This document shows, in pieces, positions 8,883 to 18,095 of a stretch of 64,000 nt of DNA. A program made the translations under genes and the position numbers. Position 1 is the stretch's first letter, and each line of letters begins with the position of its first letter. Under the pieces are notes generated by a model that saw only the letters and a list, made by a program, of their open reading frames with translations, was not told where the DNA came from and did not search any database. The stretch is from Lewinellaceae bacterium (GTDB taxonomy: Bacteria > Bacteroidota > Bacteroidia > Chitinophagales > Saprospiraceae): NCBI GenBank assembly GCA_020636325.1, contig JACJYC010000009.1, positions 1 to 64,000 of the forward strand, in the 5' to 3' direction.

Positions 8883-10223
8883 ATGGCCGATCGACTCCCG
8901 CAGATCTATACGTGGACCGGGCTTTTTATCCTGACCGGCGCTGTGCTGGGAATGGTGCATATTCCCCGCCAGCAGGATTTCTATGTCCTTCTCGCCTTTT
9001 ATATTCCGGCTTTTGCCGCATATATCTGGCTGTACCGGCAGGCCGCTGAGGATCACCTCCTGTTTTATCTGGCGGCTGCCGTGATCATCCGGTTGCTGTT
9101 GCTGCCGGCCATACCCAATCTGTCGGACGATATCTACCGCTTCATCTGGGACGGCCGCCTGATCAATGCCGGCCTTAATCCGTTCGATCATTTGCCGGGT
9201 TATTACCTGGAAGAGGGGCATCGGGTGCCGGGGCTGACGGCCGACCTGTTTGCCAGGCTCAATTCGCCGGAATACTTCACCATTTATCCGCCCGTTGCGC
9301 AGGCTGTATTTGCAACGGCCTCCTGGTTGTTTCCCCACAGCATAACCGGCGCCACCCTGGTGATCCGCGCTGTTTTGATTGCCGCTGAGGCGGGTACGCT
9401 TATCTTTTTGCCGCGCGTTTTGCAAGGCTGGGGCATGCCGCCGAAACGCGCCTTGTTATACGCTTTCAACCCCCTGGTCATCGTTGAGATCTCCGGGAAC
9501 CTGCATTTTGAAGGCGTCATGGTATTGATGTTTGTAGCCGGCTTGAGGTGGCTGCAGATCGGCCGGATCAATACGGCGGCACTGGCAATGGCCGGAGCGG
9601 TGGCGGCCAAGCTGGTCCCCTTGATGTTCTTTCCGCTTTTTATCCGGCGGTTGTACGCCGCCGGGCGTTGGCCGGTTGTTTTCCGGTTTTTCGGCATTTG
9701 CGGCGCGGCATTATTGGTGTTCTTCACACCATTGCTGAACGGCGTTTTTTTTCGCAATATCGGGCAGAGCCTAGGGCTTTATTTCCACCAGTTCGAGTTC
9801 AATGCCGGCCTGTACTACATTGCCAGATGGATCGGCTATCAGGTTGCCGGTTATAACCAGATTGCCTGGATCGGGCCGAGACTGGCGATTTTGTCGGCCG
9901 GTTTTATCCTCCTGCTGGCCGCACTCGAACGGGGGAAGGATTGGAAAAGCCTGCCGGAGATCGCCATGTGGTCGTTGCTTGCATATCTGGCGTGCGGCAC
10001 GACAATTCACCCGTGGTATACCATTATGTTGCTGTTCCTGAGCCTGTTTACCCGCTGGCGTTTTCCGGTGGTGTGGACCGGGCTGATCATGCTGACCTAT
10101 ATCCATTATCTCAACGGAGCCTTCAAAGAAAATTACTGGGTGATCGGTATCGAATATGGCGGTGTGCTGGTCGCTATTCTGATCGAAATTTTCGGCCGGC
10201 CCAGGCGCGCTTTGCAACGGTAA
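8883..10223 (+). CDS. Polytopic membrane glycosyltransferase (GT87/DUF2029-like)
   Basis: 446 residues with about ten hydrophobic segments. The conserved loop LSDDIYRFIWDGRL (80-93), containing the paired aspartates expected for a polyprenyl-phosphate-sugar-dependent GT-C enzyme, is followed by NAGLNPFDHLP, and EYFTIYPPVAQ is a second periplasmic-loop motif typical of this family. It likely transfers a hexose (mannose in characterised relatives such as MptB/PimE) from a lipid-linked donor on the periplasmic side. The acceptor is unknown. Lies 24 bases upstream of the molybdenum hydroxylase gene, which suggests co-transcription but no evident shared pathway. Confidence 0.75.
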   Translation: MADRLPQIYTWTGLFILTGAVLGMVHIPRQQDFYVLLAFYIPAFAAYIWLYRQAAEDHLLFYLAAAVIIRLLLLPAIPNLSDDIYRFIWDGRLINAGLNPFDHLPGYYLEEGHRVPGLTADLFARLNSPEYFTIYPPVAQAVFATASWLFPHSITGATLVIRAVLIAAEAGTLIFLPRVLQGWGMPPKRALLYAFNPLVIVEISGNLHFEGVMVLMFVAGLRWLQIGRINTAALAMAGAVAAKLVPLMFFPLFIRRLYAAGRWPVVFRFFGICGAALLVFFTPLLNGVFFRNIGQSLGLYFHQFEFNAGLYYIARWIGYQVAGYNQIAWIGPRLAILSAGFILLLAALERGKDWKSLPEIAMWSLLAYLACGTTIHPWYTIMLLFLSLFTRWRFPVVWTGLIMLTYIHYLNGAFKENYWVIGIEYGGVLVAILIEIFGRPRRALQR

Positions 10224-10247
10224 CGGCAGATCCCGGTCTTTAGGGGT

Positions 10248-12470
10248 ATGGAAAAACCGACTACCCACCGACCTGACAGACGAAACTTTCTTAAGACGAT
10301 ATCCCTGGCCGGCGGCGGCATTTGCATCGCCGTTTACCTGCCGGGATGTACGAATGCGCCGGAACCCGAGCCGTTACCGCCGGTTGATCTGCCCTTCACG
10401 CCGTTTGTAAAAATCGACCCGGCCGGAAGGTTCATCCTGCTGGCCAAAAACCCGGAGATCGGACAAGGCGTCAAGACTGCCCTCCCGATGATCATTGCAG
10501 AGGAAATGGCCATTCCCTGGTCCTCCGTGTCCGTCGAACAAGCGGATTTCCACGAGAAATACGACGGCCAATGGGCCGGTGGAAGCCTGGCTGTACGCGT
10601 TAACTGGACCGCCATGCGAAAAGCGGGGGCTATGGTCCGGACCGTATTCCTGGAAGCGGGCGCCCGGAAAATGGGCGTTGATCCGGCACAATGCACAGCC
10701 CAGGAGGGCCGGGTGATCCATACGCCGGACAATCGCGCCGTCAGTTATTTCGATCTGCTCGACCTCATCGGCGAAATTCAGGCGCCCGATCCGGAACAGG
10801 TCCAGCTCAAATCGCCGGACGCTTTCCAAGTTATCGGCGCTTCAATATCCGATCCCGATCTGAAGGATATGGTGACCGGCAAGCTCCGCTATGTTTCCGA
10901 CCTGACCCTGCCGGATATGCTGTACGCTACGGTGGTGAAGCCCCCGTCCCTGTCGGCCCGCGTTGTGGGATTTGACCGGGAACAGGCCCTTGCGTTGCCG
11001 GGTATCCGCGAGGCCTTTATATTGGATAATGAGGAGTACGGCGGGCGGTTGCTCCGGCCCAACAGTCCCAACTTCCGGTCGGGCGTGGTTTTGGTCGGCG
11101 ATTCGACCTGGGCCGTATTGTCCAACCGGAAAAACCTGAAGATTGAATGGGAAACCCCGGAAGGGCCGCCGATCCGGTCGGCGGATATCCTCGACGAGCG
11201 CGCCATCCGCAACCCGGCCACGGTCCGCAAAGACGGCGATTTCAGGAAAGCGGTCAACGCGGCGGCCGGAACCTTGACGGCCCAATACAAGGTGCCCCTG
11301 CTGGCCCATGTGCCTATGGAGCCCATGAACTGCCTGGCGCGGGCCACCCTGGAAACCTGCGAAATATGGGCGCCTACCCAGAACCCTGGGTCTGTGGCCG
11401 CCGCGCTGACGGAGGTGCTCGGGTATGCGCCGGAGCAAATCACGATACATACGCCGAGAATGGGCGGCGGTTTCGGGCGCCGCTATTACGTGGATTACGC
11501 CATTGAAGCGGTTGCCGTTTCCAGGAAGGTCAACCGGCCGGTTAAGGTGATCTGGACGCGCGAGGACGATGTGCAAAACGACTTCTACCGCCCTGCCGGG
11601 GTACACCGCTTGCAGGCTTGCTGGGATGATGCCGGGCAATTCTCCGGCTGGAATCACCTCATGTCCAACGCCAGCAGGAATACTTACCTGGGGCGCGACG
11701 GCAATCCGTGGGGTACCGAGCTGGATGAGTACGAATTCCCGGCAGGCTTGATTTCCAATCTGCATTTTCAATACCATGAGATCAAGGCCAATATACCGCT
11801 GGGACAATGGCGGGCCGTTTCACATTCTTCCAATGCTTTTGCAGTGTTGTCATTTCTGGATGAACTGGCCGCCGCCATGTCGACGGATACCGTTCAGGTT
11901 TACCATAAACTGCTCGACGGAAAAGGCATGGCGCCGGTCACGGGGCGTTTCCAGCTGGATACGGACCGGGTACTGGCCGTCCTTGAGCGGGTAACCCGAA
12001 TGGCGGGATGGGGCGAGCCGTCGCCACCGGGCACGGGTAAAGGCATTGCCGCCGGATATTTCCAGGGCGCCTTTGTCGCGGAAGTCGTCGAAGTGCAGGT
12101 AGATGAAGAAAACCGCCTGACCGTACCGCGCATATGGGCTGCGGTTGACTGCGGGGTTGTGGTCAACCCGAAAGGTGCGCGCGCCCAGGTGGAAGGCGCC
12201 ATCCTGGAAGGTTTATGCGCAGCCTTTTACGGCAAGATCACGGTAGAGGACGGCGTGGTCCGGCAAAGCAATTTCCATGATTATCCCTGGATACGGATAG
12301 GGCAGGCGCCCGACATTGAGATTGAATTCATCAAAAACGATCATCCGCCGGGCGGCCTGGGCGAACCGCCCCTGCCGCCTGTAGCGCCCGCCCTCTGCAA
12401 TGCCGTTTTTGCCGCTGCCGGCCGACGGATCAGGGAGTTGCCTTTGGCGGATCAGGGTTTTATCATTTAA
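10248..12470 (+). CDS. Tat-exported molybdopterin-binding oxidoreductase large subunit (IorB / xanthine dehydrogenase family)
   Basis: 740 residues. A twin-arginine signal DRRNFLKTIS begins at 10 and is followed by a hydrophobic stretch ending YLPGC, so it may be a Tat lipoprotein in the periplasm. The MoCo-binding MGGGFGRR motif is present near 405-412, and the active-site glutamate lies in GEPPLPP (E706), as in isoquinoline 1-oxidoreductase beta subunits. Such enzymes hydroxylate N-heterocycles or oxidise aldehydes and pass electrons to a [2Fe-2S] subunit. No [2Fe-2S] small subunit gene is adjacent, which is unusual; a diheme cytochrome gene (16007) lies downstream on the same strand. Substrate unknown. 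Confidence 0.85.
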   Translation: MEKPTTHRPDRRNFLKTISLAGGGICIAVYLPGCTNAPEPEPLPPVDLPFTPFVKIDPAGRFILLAKNPEIGQGVKTALPMIIAEEMAIPWSSVSVEQADFHEKYDGQWAGGSLAVRVNWTAMRKAGAMVRTVFLEAGARKMGVDPAQCTAQEGRVIHTPDNRAVSYFDLLDLIGEIQAPDPEQVQLKSPDAFQVIGASISDPDLKDMVTGKLRYVSDLTLPDMLYATVVKPPSLSARVVGFDREQALALPGIREAFILDNEEYGGRLLRPNSPNFRSGVVLVGDSTWAVLSNRKNLKIEWETPEGPPIRSADILDERAIRNPATVRKDGDFRKAVNAAAGTLTAQYKVPLLAHVPMEPMNCLARATLETCEIWAPTQNPGSVAAALTEVLGYAPEQITIHTPRMGGGFGRRYYVDYAIEAVAVSRKVNRPVKVIWTREDDVQNDFYRPAGVHRLQACWDDAGQFSGWNHLMSNASRNTYLGRDGNPWGTELDEYEFPAGLISNLHFQYHEIKANIPLGQWRAVSHSSNAFAVLSFLDELAAAMSTDTVQVYHKLLDGKGMAPVTGRFQLDTDRVLAVLERVTRMAGWGEPSPPGTGKGIAAGYFQGAFVAEVVEVQVDEENRLTVPRIWAAVDCGVVVNPKGARAQVEGAILEGLCAAFYGKITVEDGVVRQSNFHDYPWIRIGQAPDIEIEFIKNDHPPGGLGEPPLPPVAPALCNAVFAAAGRRIRELPLADQGFII

Positions 12471-12577
12471 CGGATTCGTGATTTGCACATTTTTTGATAT
12501 TTTTCCTCCCGGTTCGCCTTGCGGCTGTCGTGCAGGACTATTTGCCGCATTGAGGTTCCCGTCAAACACCTGAAACG

Positions 12578-13738
12578 ATGAGATCCGGTACTTTGATCCT
12601 TTTCGCCATACTGGTTGCGTATACACAGTGCGGCTACAGCCAGTCGCCGCCATGGGAAAGCCCGTTGAAGATATCCCGGTCTGCTGACGGTACGGTCTTT
12701 GATGAACCTGCCATTTTCCAGGACTCCTCCGGTGTGCCGTCCGTGATCCGGTGGCACGGCGATACGCTGATTTGCGCTTTCCAATGGTTCCGGTTGCCGG
12801 TCAATACGCCGACCTGGGACCGGGTTGCCGTAAAATTCTCCTACGACCTGGGGTTGAATTGGACCCAACCGGTTCCAATTATAGTCGACGGCCTGCCTGC
12901 CAACTACCAGCGGCCGTTCGATCCGACCCTTGCCGTATTCGGCGGCGACAGTATCCGGATCTATTTCTCCTCCAGCGACGGCTTCCCGATGGGCGGGTTG
13001 AGCGCGATAGTCAATACCTATTCCGCTAAAAGCGCCGACGGCATTCATTTTACGTTCGAGCCCGACCCCAGAGTAGACGAGCCTTCCAACCGGGTGATCG
13101 ATCCGGCGGTTATCCGGTTCAACCAGCTTTGGCATTATGCTGCTCCCGTCGGCAGTCCGCAAGCGGGAGCCTATCATTACATCTCCAACGACGGGGTGCA
13201 TTTTACCGCCGTTCCCCCCATCGGCTCGGATCCGCAGCACAACTGGACGGGTAATTATATGGTCGACTCTCCCCAGGAGCTCCGCTTCTACGGCAACGGC
13301 CCCGACGGCATCTGGTACAATACCTCGCCAAACGGGGGCATGTGGAACGGCTACGTCACCACCAATATCCGGGGAGGGGATCCCAGTGCGATCCGCATAT
13401 CCCAGGATCAATACCTGATGATCTACGTAGGCGAACCCTACACGGTTGCAACCCGGGAAGCGGCGGAGGACCCGGACCGGATATCGATTTTTCCGAATCC
13501 GGCGTCGAATATGGCGCAGATATCCTACCTTGTGGAGCATCCGGGCGATATCAGCGTCACGGCTTTTGATGCTTCCGGGAAACTGATCCGCCGCCTTCAT
13601 TCCGGATTTCAGCCGGCGGGGCAGCATTCAATTACCTGGGATAAATTTACCGGAGGATTTTCCATACCGCCCGGCCTTTATTTTATCCGCTTTCAGACCG
13701 CAGGCGGAAGTGTCGTATGCCGGATGACCTGGCAATGA
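12578..13738 (+). CDS. Secreted protein with T9SS C-terminal sorting domain, possible beta-propeller
   Basis: 386 residues: signal peptide (1-21, cleaved near GYSQ), a roughly 280-residue central part rich in aromatic beta strands with repeated DG and SPNGG-like turns (FDEPAIFQD, RFNQLWHYAAP, DGIWYNTSPNGG), reminiscent of five-bladed glycosidase or sialidase propellers, then a type A T9SS domain starting ISIFPNPASNMAQISY and ending in GLYFIRFQTAGG. It should be exported by Sec, secreted by T9SS and anchored or released at the surface. No catalytic residues could be assigned, so enzyme function is not claimed. It sits 107 bases downstream of the molybdenum hydroxylase gene. Confidence 0.8.
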   Translation: MRSGTLILFAILVAYTQCGYSQSPPWESPLKISRSADGTVFDEPAIFQDSSGVPSVIRWHGDTLICAFQWFRLPVNTPTWDRVAVKFSYDLGLNWTQPVPIIVDGLPANYQRPFDPTLAVFGGDSIRIYFSSSDGFPMGGLSAIVNTYSAKSADGIHFTFEPDPRVDEPSNRVIDPAVIRFNQLWHYAAPVGSPQAGAYHYISNDGVHFTAVPPIGSDPQHNWTGNYMVDSPQELRFYGNGPDGIWYNTSPNGGMWNGYVTTNIRGGDPSAIRISQDQYLMIYVGEPYTVATREAAEDPDRISIFPNPASNMAQISYLVEHPGDISVTAFDASGKLIRRLHSGFQPAGQHSITWDKFTGGFSIPPGLYFIRFQTAGGSVVCRMTWQ

Positions 13739-13780
13739 TGACCTGAAGCCTGAATTTCAGCAAACAAACGAATCAAACCA

Positions 13781-15025
13781 ATGAAAAAAGCCCTTATTGC
13801 ATGTGCCATCCTGGTTGCCGCCTTCCTTTTCGGTTGTCAGAATCAAAAAACCGGCAATATGCTGGATGCTGCCGACGTTGAATCGGTCCTCCCCGAAAAA
13901 CTCATTACCGCCCTGAACGGCGATGTGATCCAACTGCCGGAAGGTACCTTTACCTTCAACAGGTCATTATCCCTCGAAGGGCTTTCCGATATTACCATCA
14001 AGGGAGCGGGCAAAGGCAAGACCGTGCTGTCCTTCAAAGACCAGGTGGAAGGCGCGCAGGGGCTTTTGGTGATGAATGTTGACGGGCTTACCCTCGAAGG
14101 GTTTACCATCCAGGACACCAAAGGCGACGCGATCAAGGTGCAGGCCAGCCGGAAGGTCACCTTCAGAAATATGGAAGCTACCTGGACAGGCGGCGCTTCT
14201 CCGGAGAACGGCGGATACGGCCTCTATCCGGTTGACTGCACGGATGTCCTGATCGAGGATTGTGAAGCCTCCTTTGCCAGCGATGCCGGGATCTATGTCG
14301 GCCAGTCCAATGATGTGGTGGTGCGCAACAACTACGCTCACCACAATGTCGCCGGGATCGAAATTGAGAATACGCGCAATGCGGACGTCTATGGGAATAC
14401 CGCGAAGGAAAACACCGGCGGCCTGCTGATCTTTGACATGCCCGATCTGCCGCAGCCCAACGGCTGGAAGATCCGGGTGCACAACAACCTGGTGGAAGAC
14501 AACAACCACGCCAATTTTGCCTCGCCCGGTACGGTGGTCAGTACGTTGCCGCCCGGTTCAGGGATGATCCTGATGGCCCATAAAGAGGTGGAAATATTCG
14601 GGAACACCATCAGGCAACACGCCTCCGTCGGCCTGAGTATGATCAGTTGGATGTTCACCGGCCGGCCTTTTGAATCCGATCAATACGACCCGTTCTGTTC
14701 AGCCGTCTACATCCACGACAACCTGTTTGCCGACAATACCGGCCAGGTCGATACGACCACCCAGTTCGGTCAGCTGATCGCTGCCGTCAATCAGGGGCAA
14801 ACCGTCGACATCGCTACAGATGGCATCTTCAACCCCGCTACCTTGGGGGATAACGGCGTACCCACCGGAACGAACCGGATCTGCATTCGCAACAACGGCG
14901 ATGTGCGTTTCCTCAATCTCAATGCCGGAAAAGGCAGCTTGCCGCAGGAAATTGTCGAAAACATGAATACGGACGCCACGGTTTTCGACTGTGAAGGGCC
15001 GGCTGTCCAGGCGGCGGAACACTGA
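13781..15025 (+). CDS. Parallel beta-helix repeat lipoprotein (TIGR03805-like)
   Basis: 414 residues. The lipobox FLFGC puts the lipidated cysteine at 19. The body is a right-handed beta-helix with recurring short strands and asparagine turns (DVLIEDCEASF, DVVVRNNYAHHN, DVYGNTAKENTGG, IRVHNNLVEDNN). This arrangement matches the family that regularly occurs in two-gene pairs with HNE_0200/SO2930-type cytochrome proteins, as recalled from family descriptions; here the cytochrome partner is two genes downstream. Role unknown: surface carbohydrate binding or lyase-like activity are both possible, but no catalytic motif is obvious. Probably one operon with the next two genes (gaps of 39 and 12 bases). 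Confidence 0.82.
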   Translation: MKKALIACAILVAAFLFGCQNQKTGNMLDAADVESVLPEKLITALNGDVIQLPEGTFTFNRSLSLEGLSDITIKGAGKGKTVLSFKDQVEGAQGLLVMNVDGLTLEGFTIQDTKGDAIKVQASRKVTFRNMEATWTGGASPENGGYGLYPVDCTDVLIEDCEASFASDAGIYVGQSNDVVVRNNYAHHNVAGIEIENTRNADVYGNTAKENTGGLLIFDMPDLPQPNGWKIRVHNNLVEDNNHANFASPGTVVSTLPPGSGMILMAHKEVEIFGNTIRQHASVGLSMISWMFTGRPFESDQYDPFCSAVYIHDNLFADNTGQVDTTTQFGQLIAAVNQGQTVDIATDGIFNPATLGDNGVPTGTNRICIRNNGDVRFLNLNAGKGSLPQEIVENMNTDATVFDCEGPAVQAAEH

Positions 15026-15064
15026 CGGACCACCTCAATTTGCAACCACCCTAATCAAAGCGAT

Positions 15065-15994
15065 ATGGACAATACCAGACGCTCATTTATCGGTCAACTG
15101 GCCGGCATTCCTTTAATCCCCGCTATCCGGCCGTTGCAGGAAATAACCGAAGTCTTCAGGAAAGACTTTCCCGTATCCTGCAATACCTACAACTGGGATA
15201 CCTTTTATTGGCGGGCGGGAAAAACCTCGTTCAGCGAAAACCTGGACGCCGGCCTGAAAGATTACCTGAAGACCGGCCTGACAGCCATCGAACCCAATCT
15301 GTTCAATGTGGAATTTACCGGACAGATCATGCCCAAATTGCAGGAATACGGCATTTCGGCGCCGTCGGCCTACGTCAACAGCGTATTGCATAAAAAAGAG
15401 GAAGCCGCCGAATCCATCGCAACGGTGCTGGCCATCGCGGATGCCGCGCGCCCTTACGGGGTCAATATCCTGGTGACCAATCCAAGCCCAATCCAATGGG
15501 GCGGCACCGAGGTGAAATCGGACGATGAGTTGAAGGAACAGGCCAGAAACCTGGACTACCTCGGCGCCGAACTTCGGAAAAAGGGCATGACGCTGGCCTA
15601 TCATACGCACAATACGGAAATGCTGGCCGGCGCGCGGGAATACCACCATATGTTCCAGAATACCTCCCCGCGGAATGTGGCGTATTGCTTTGATGTGCAC
15701 TGGGTATTCAGGGGGTCCCAGGATTCGGAGGTCGCTGTTTTTGACGTATTGAAGATGTACGGGGACCGGGTTGTGGAATTGCATTTGCGGCAATCTGTCA
15801 ACGGCATCTGGAGTGAGACCTTCGGCGCGGGGGATATCGATTACGAACGCTTTGCCGCTGAATTAAAAAAACGAAAGATCCGGCCGCACCTTGTCATCGA
15901 GCAATGTGTGGAAGACGGAACGCCCAATACGATGGATGTCATTGAAGCTCATAAGCAGGACCTGGCGCGGGTAAACGCGCTGTTCAAGGTGTGA
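15065..15994 (+). CDS. Sugar phosphate isomerase/epimerase-like TIM barrel protein
   Basis: 309 residues of the xylose-isomerase-like/AP endonuclease 2 superfamily. The N-terminus MDNTRRSFIGQLAG resembles a Tat signal (RRSFIG), suggesting export like its neighbours. Candidate metal ligands in order are E in TAIEPN, H in LAYHTHN, D and H in YCFDVHWVF, H in VVELHLRQ and E in VIEQC, the usual pattern of this barrel. Substrate is not predictable; relatives epimerise or isomerise keto-sugars or inositols. It lies between the beta-helix lipoprotein gene and the diheme cytochrome gene, which are usually directly adjacent to each other. Confidence 0.8.
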   Translation: MDNTRRSFIGQLAGIPLIPAIRPLQEITEVFRKDFPVSCNTYNWDTFYWRAGKTSFSENLDAGLKDYLKTGLTAIEPNLFNVEFTGQIMPKLQEYGISAPSAYVNSVLHKKEEAAESIATVLAIADAARPYGVNILVTNPSPIQWGGTEVKSDDELKEQARNLDYLGAELRKKGMTLAYHTHNTEMLAGAREYHHMFQNTSPRNVAYCFDVHWVFRGSQDSEVAVFDVLKMYGDRVVELHLRQSVNGIWSETFGAGDIDYERFAAELKKRKIRPHLVIEQCVEDGTPNTMDVIEAHKQDLARVNALFKV

Positions 15995-16006
15995 TTTAAC
16001 CAGGAA

Positions 16007-17071
16007 ATGATGATGAAATACAGTTTGCTGTTCGGAGGATTTATGCTTGTTTTGCTGGTCTGGGCGGGATGCCGGAAGGATTCCGATACAGGTGTCCGGG
16101 TGGAATCCGACACCTTTGAAAAGTTGTCTGACTACCGTTTTTTTACCGGTGAATTGAAAAACCTGACACCGAATGAAGGGGTTCTGCCGTACGACTTGAA
16201 AACGCCCTTGTTCTCGGATTATGCGGAAAAGGCGCGGTTTGTCTGGATGCCCAAAGGTGTTTCCGCCGTTTACAATATTTCCGATGTGCTGGACTTCCCC
16301 GTGGGCGCCGTGCTCATCAAGAATTTCTTTTATCCCATCGACCAGCGAAACCCGGCCAAAGGCAGGCGGATCATTGAAACGCGCTTGCTGATCCACCAAC
16401 CGGGAGGGTGGGATGCGTCGACCTATGTGTGGAACGACGAGCAAACGGAAGCGCGGATCTACCTGGCCGGCACAATCCGAAAGGTGGAATATACGGATGC
16501 CGCCGGCACGCCGGTCAGGGTCAATTATGTGGTGCCCACGCGCAACCAATGCAAGGGATGCCACGCCTATGATGATAAACTGATACCCATCGGCCCGAAA
16601 GTGCGCAACCTGGACAAATCCTATGCCTACATCGACGGTGAAGAAGACCAATTGGTCAGATGGGCGAAAACCGGCTATCTTTCTGGTGTGAACGGACATT
16701 TCATGCCCTTTCTGGCGCAGTGGGATGACCCGGCTTCCGGCTCGATCCAGGACCGCGCCATGGCTTATCTCGACGTCAATTGCGGGCATTGCCACAACCC
16801 GCATGGCGCCGCTAACACTTCCGGCCTTTTTCTCACCTACGACGAAAGGCCCGGGCCCAATCTGGGTATCTTCAAAGCGCCGGTTTCCACCGGTAAAGGT
16901 TCCGGCGGCCGCTTGTACAGCATCGTGCCGGGTCATCCCGAAGCATCCATCCTCCTGTACCGCATGGAATCGATCGACCCGGGGGCCATGATGCCCGAGG
17001 TGGGCCGGACGATGGTCCATGCGGAAGGCGTGGAATTGATCCGGGAATGGATTGCTTCGTTGGGCTCGTAA
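16007..17071 (+). CDS. SO2930/HNE_0200-family diheme c-type cytochrome
   Basis: 354 residues. N-terminal signal ends in VWAGC, a plausible lipobox (C22). Two heme c motifs are visible: CKGCH (182-186) and CGHCH (259-263), with a C-terminal methionine-rich segment (PGAMMPEVG) that could provide an axial ligand. It begins MMMK at 16007; any of the three methionines may be the start. As the last gene of the beta-helix/TIM barrel/cytochrome set, it probably accepts electrons from a periplasmic oxidation. The partner oxidase is not proven; the Tat-exported molybdenum enzyme upstream on the same strand is one candidate. Members of this family are generally uncharacterised. Confidence 0.85.
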   Translation: MMMKYSLLFGGFMLVLLVWAGCRKDSDTGVRVESDTFEKLSDYRFFTGELKNLTPNEGVLPYDLKTPLFSDYAEKARFVWMPKGVSAVYNISDVLDFPVGAVLIKNFFYPIDQRNPAKGRRIIETRLLIHQPGGWDASTYVWNDEQTEARIYLAGTIRKVEYTDAAGTPVRVNYVVPTRNQCKGCHAYDDKLIPIGPKVRNLDKSYAYIDGEEDQLVRWAKTGYLSGVNGHFMPFLAQWDDPASGSIQDRAMAYLDVNCGHCHNPHGAANTSGLFLTYDERPGPNLGIFKAPVSTGKGSGGRLYSIVPGHPEASILLYRMESIDPGAMMPEVGRTMVHAEGVELIREWIASLGS

Positions 17072-17512
17072 ATCGTAACGACCTTTTTCCTCTTTTTGGG
17101 CCTGCCTGGCGGTCTGTCAGGATCGCCGGTCCTACAGCATCCGGCAACGACGTATGCCGCCCACCTGAAGCCATCACATACCCTACCTACATTGCGGACC
17201 TGACGGCCCGCAGCCGTTAGGTTTCTTTAACCTTTCTGCTTTAACCTTTAACCTTGCCACGGCGGACCTGACGGCCCGCAGCCGTTATGCTTCTTTATCC
17301 TTTCTACTTTAACCTTTAACCTTGACACGGCGGACCTGACGGCCCGCTGCTATTAAACATGGGGTCTTTGTTGCCAGCGCCAACTTCAACATATACCCAA
17401 CTTTGGACAACTATGAACAAGCATTGAACACATTTTGAACTTGGGAATGGGCGGCCCGACGGCGGAAATTTGGGCCATTGAAACCATTAAACCAATTCAA
17501 AATTTGTTGACC
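17072..17512. other. Intergenic region with composite repeats
   Basis: No gene is supported in these 441 bases; an in-frame extension upstream of 17513 would add residues before a good signal peptide and was rejected. It contains a 68-base tandem repeat (17195-17360). AT-rich sequence from 17360 to 17510 presumably holds the promoter for 17513. Confidence 0.65.
17195..17360 (+). repeat. 68-base tandem repeat, about 2.4 copies
   Basis: Units begin with CGGACCTGACGGCCCGC at 17195, 17263 and 17331, exactly 68 bases apart; the first two differ at only a few positions, and the third diverges after about 20 bases. The second half of each unit is a CTTTAACCTTTAACCTT tract. A related copy lies at about 22272-22430. 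Confidence 0.85.
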
Positions 17513-18010
17513 ATGAAATCCTTATTCATTCTTTCCGCATTGTTCGCAGCCCTTTCTTTTTCCACGCTCCAGGCCCAGGAAAAGGACGCCGGCAAGATCG
17601 TAACCCATTATTTTGCCTGGGTCGACGCCGGCAATCTGGACGCAGTCGGTGAACTGCTGACCGACGATTTTACCGTTTCAGCTCCATTTTCTCCTTCAGT
17701 TACCATTAACAAGATGGGCTGGAAAGGCGTCGGCGAAAGCTTTAAAACGGCTTTTCCGGACATGCACCATGAGATCGTCGATTGGTTTGCCTCCGGTAAC
17801 AAGGTGGCCGTAAGGGGCGTTTTCACCGGCACCAATACCGGGAGCATGATGGGAAATCCGCCGTCAAATAATAAAGCCGAGGTGCCTTTGACAGCCATCT
17901 TTGAGCTCGACGGCAAGGGGAAAATCCGGTCGCTGGACATCAAATTCGATATGAAAAATTTCGAAGCCCAATTGATGGCTGCGCCTGACGCCGGCAAAAC
18001 CAATAATTAA
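17513..18010 (+). CDS. Secreted SnoaL/NTF2-like protein
   Basis: 165 residues from the ATG at 17513. A signal peptide (MKSLFILSALFAALSFST, cleaved after LQAQ) precedes a single NTF2-like cone: helix with HYFAWVDAGNLDAVGELL, strand DDFTVSAPF, then HHEIVDWFASGNKVAVRGVFTGTNTG and a closing strand (TAIFELDGKGKIRSLDIKFD). This is the classic SnoaL polyketide-cyclase/ester-cyclase-like layout, but catalytic residues cannot be assigned. 85 bases upstream of another small secreted protein on the same strand, so the two may be co-transcribed. Function unknown. Confidence 0.72.
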   Translation: MKSLFILSALFAALSFSTLQAQEKDAGKIVTHYFAWVDAGNLDAVGELLTDDFTVSAPFSPSVTINKMGWKGVGESFKTAFPDMHHEIVDWFASGNKVAVRGVFTGTNTGSMMGNPPSNNKAEVPLTAIFELDGKGKIRSLDIKFDMKNFEAQLMAAPDAGKTNN

Positions 18011-18095
18011 TCGCTGATTCACAACACGCCTCGTTCCGGAAGGGCTTCTGTTTTTAAGAATGCTCTTCCCGGGGCAGGCTAAAACTCAATTCACC

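Noticed and set aside
12467..13627. 386-codon minus-strand frame opposite the T9SS protein
   Set aside because: The plus-strand gene has a signal peptide and sorting domain; the opposite frame is a shadow.
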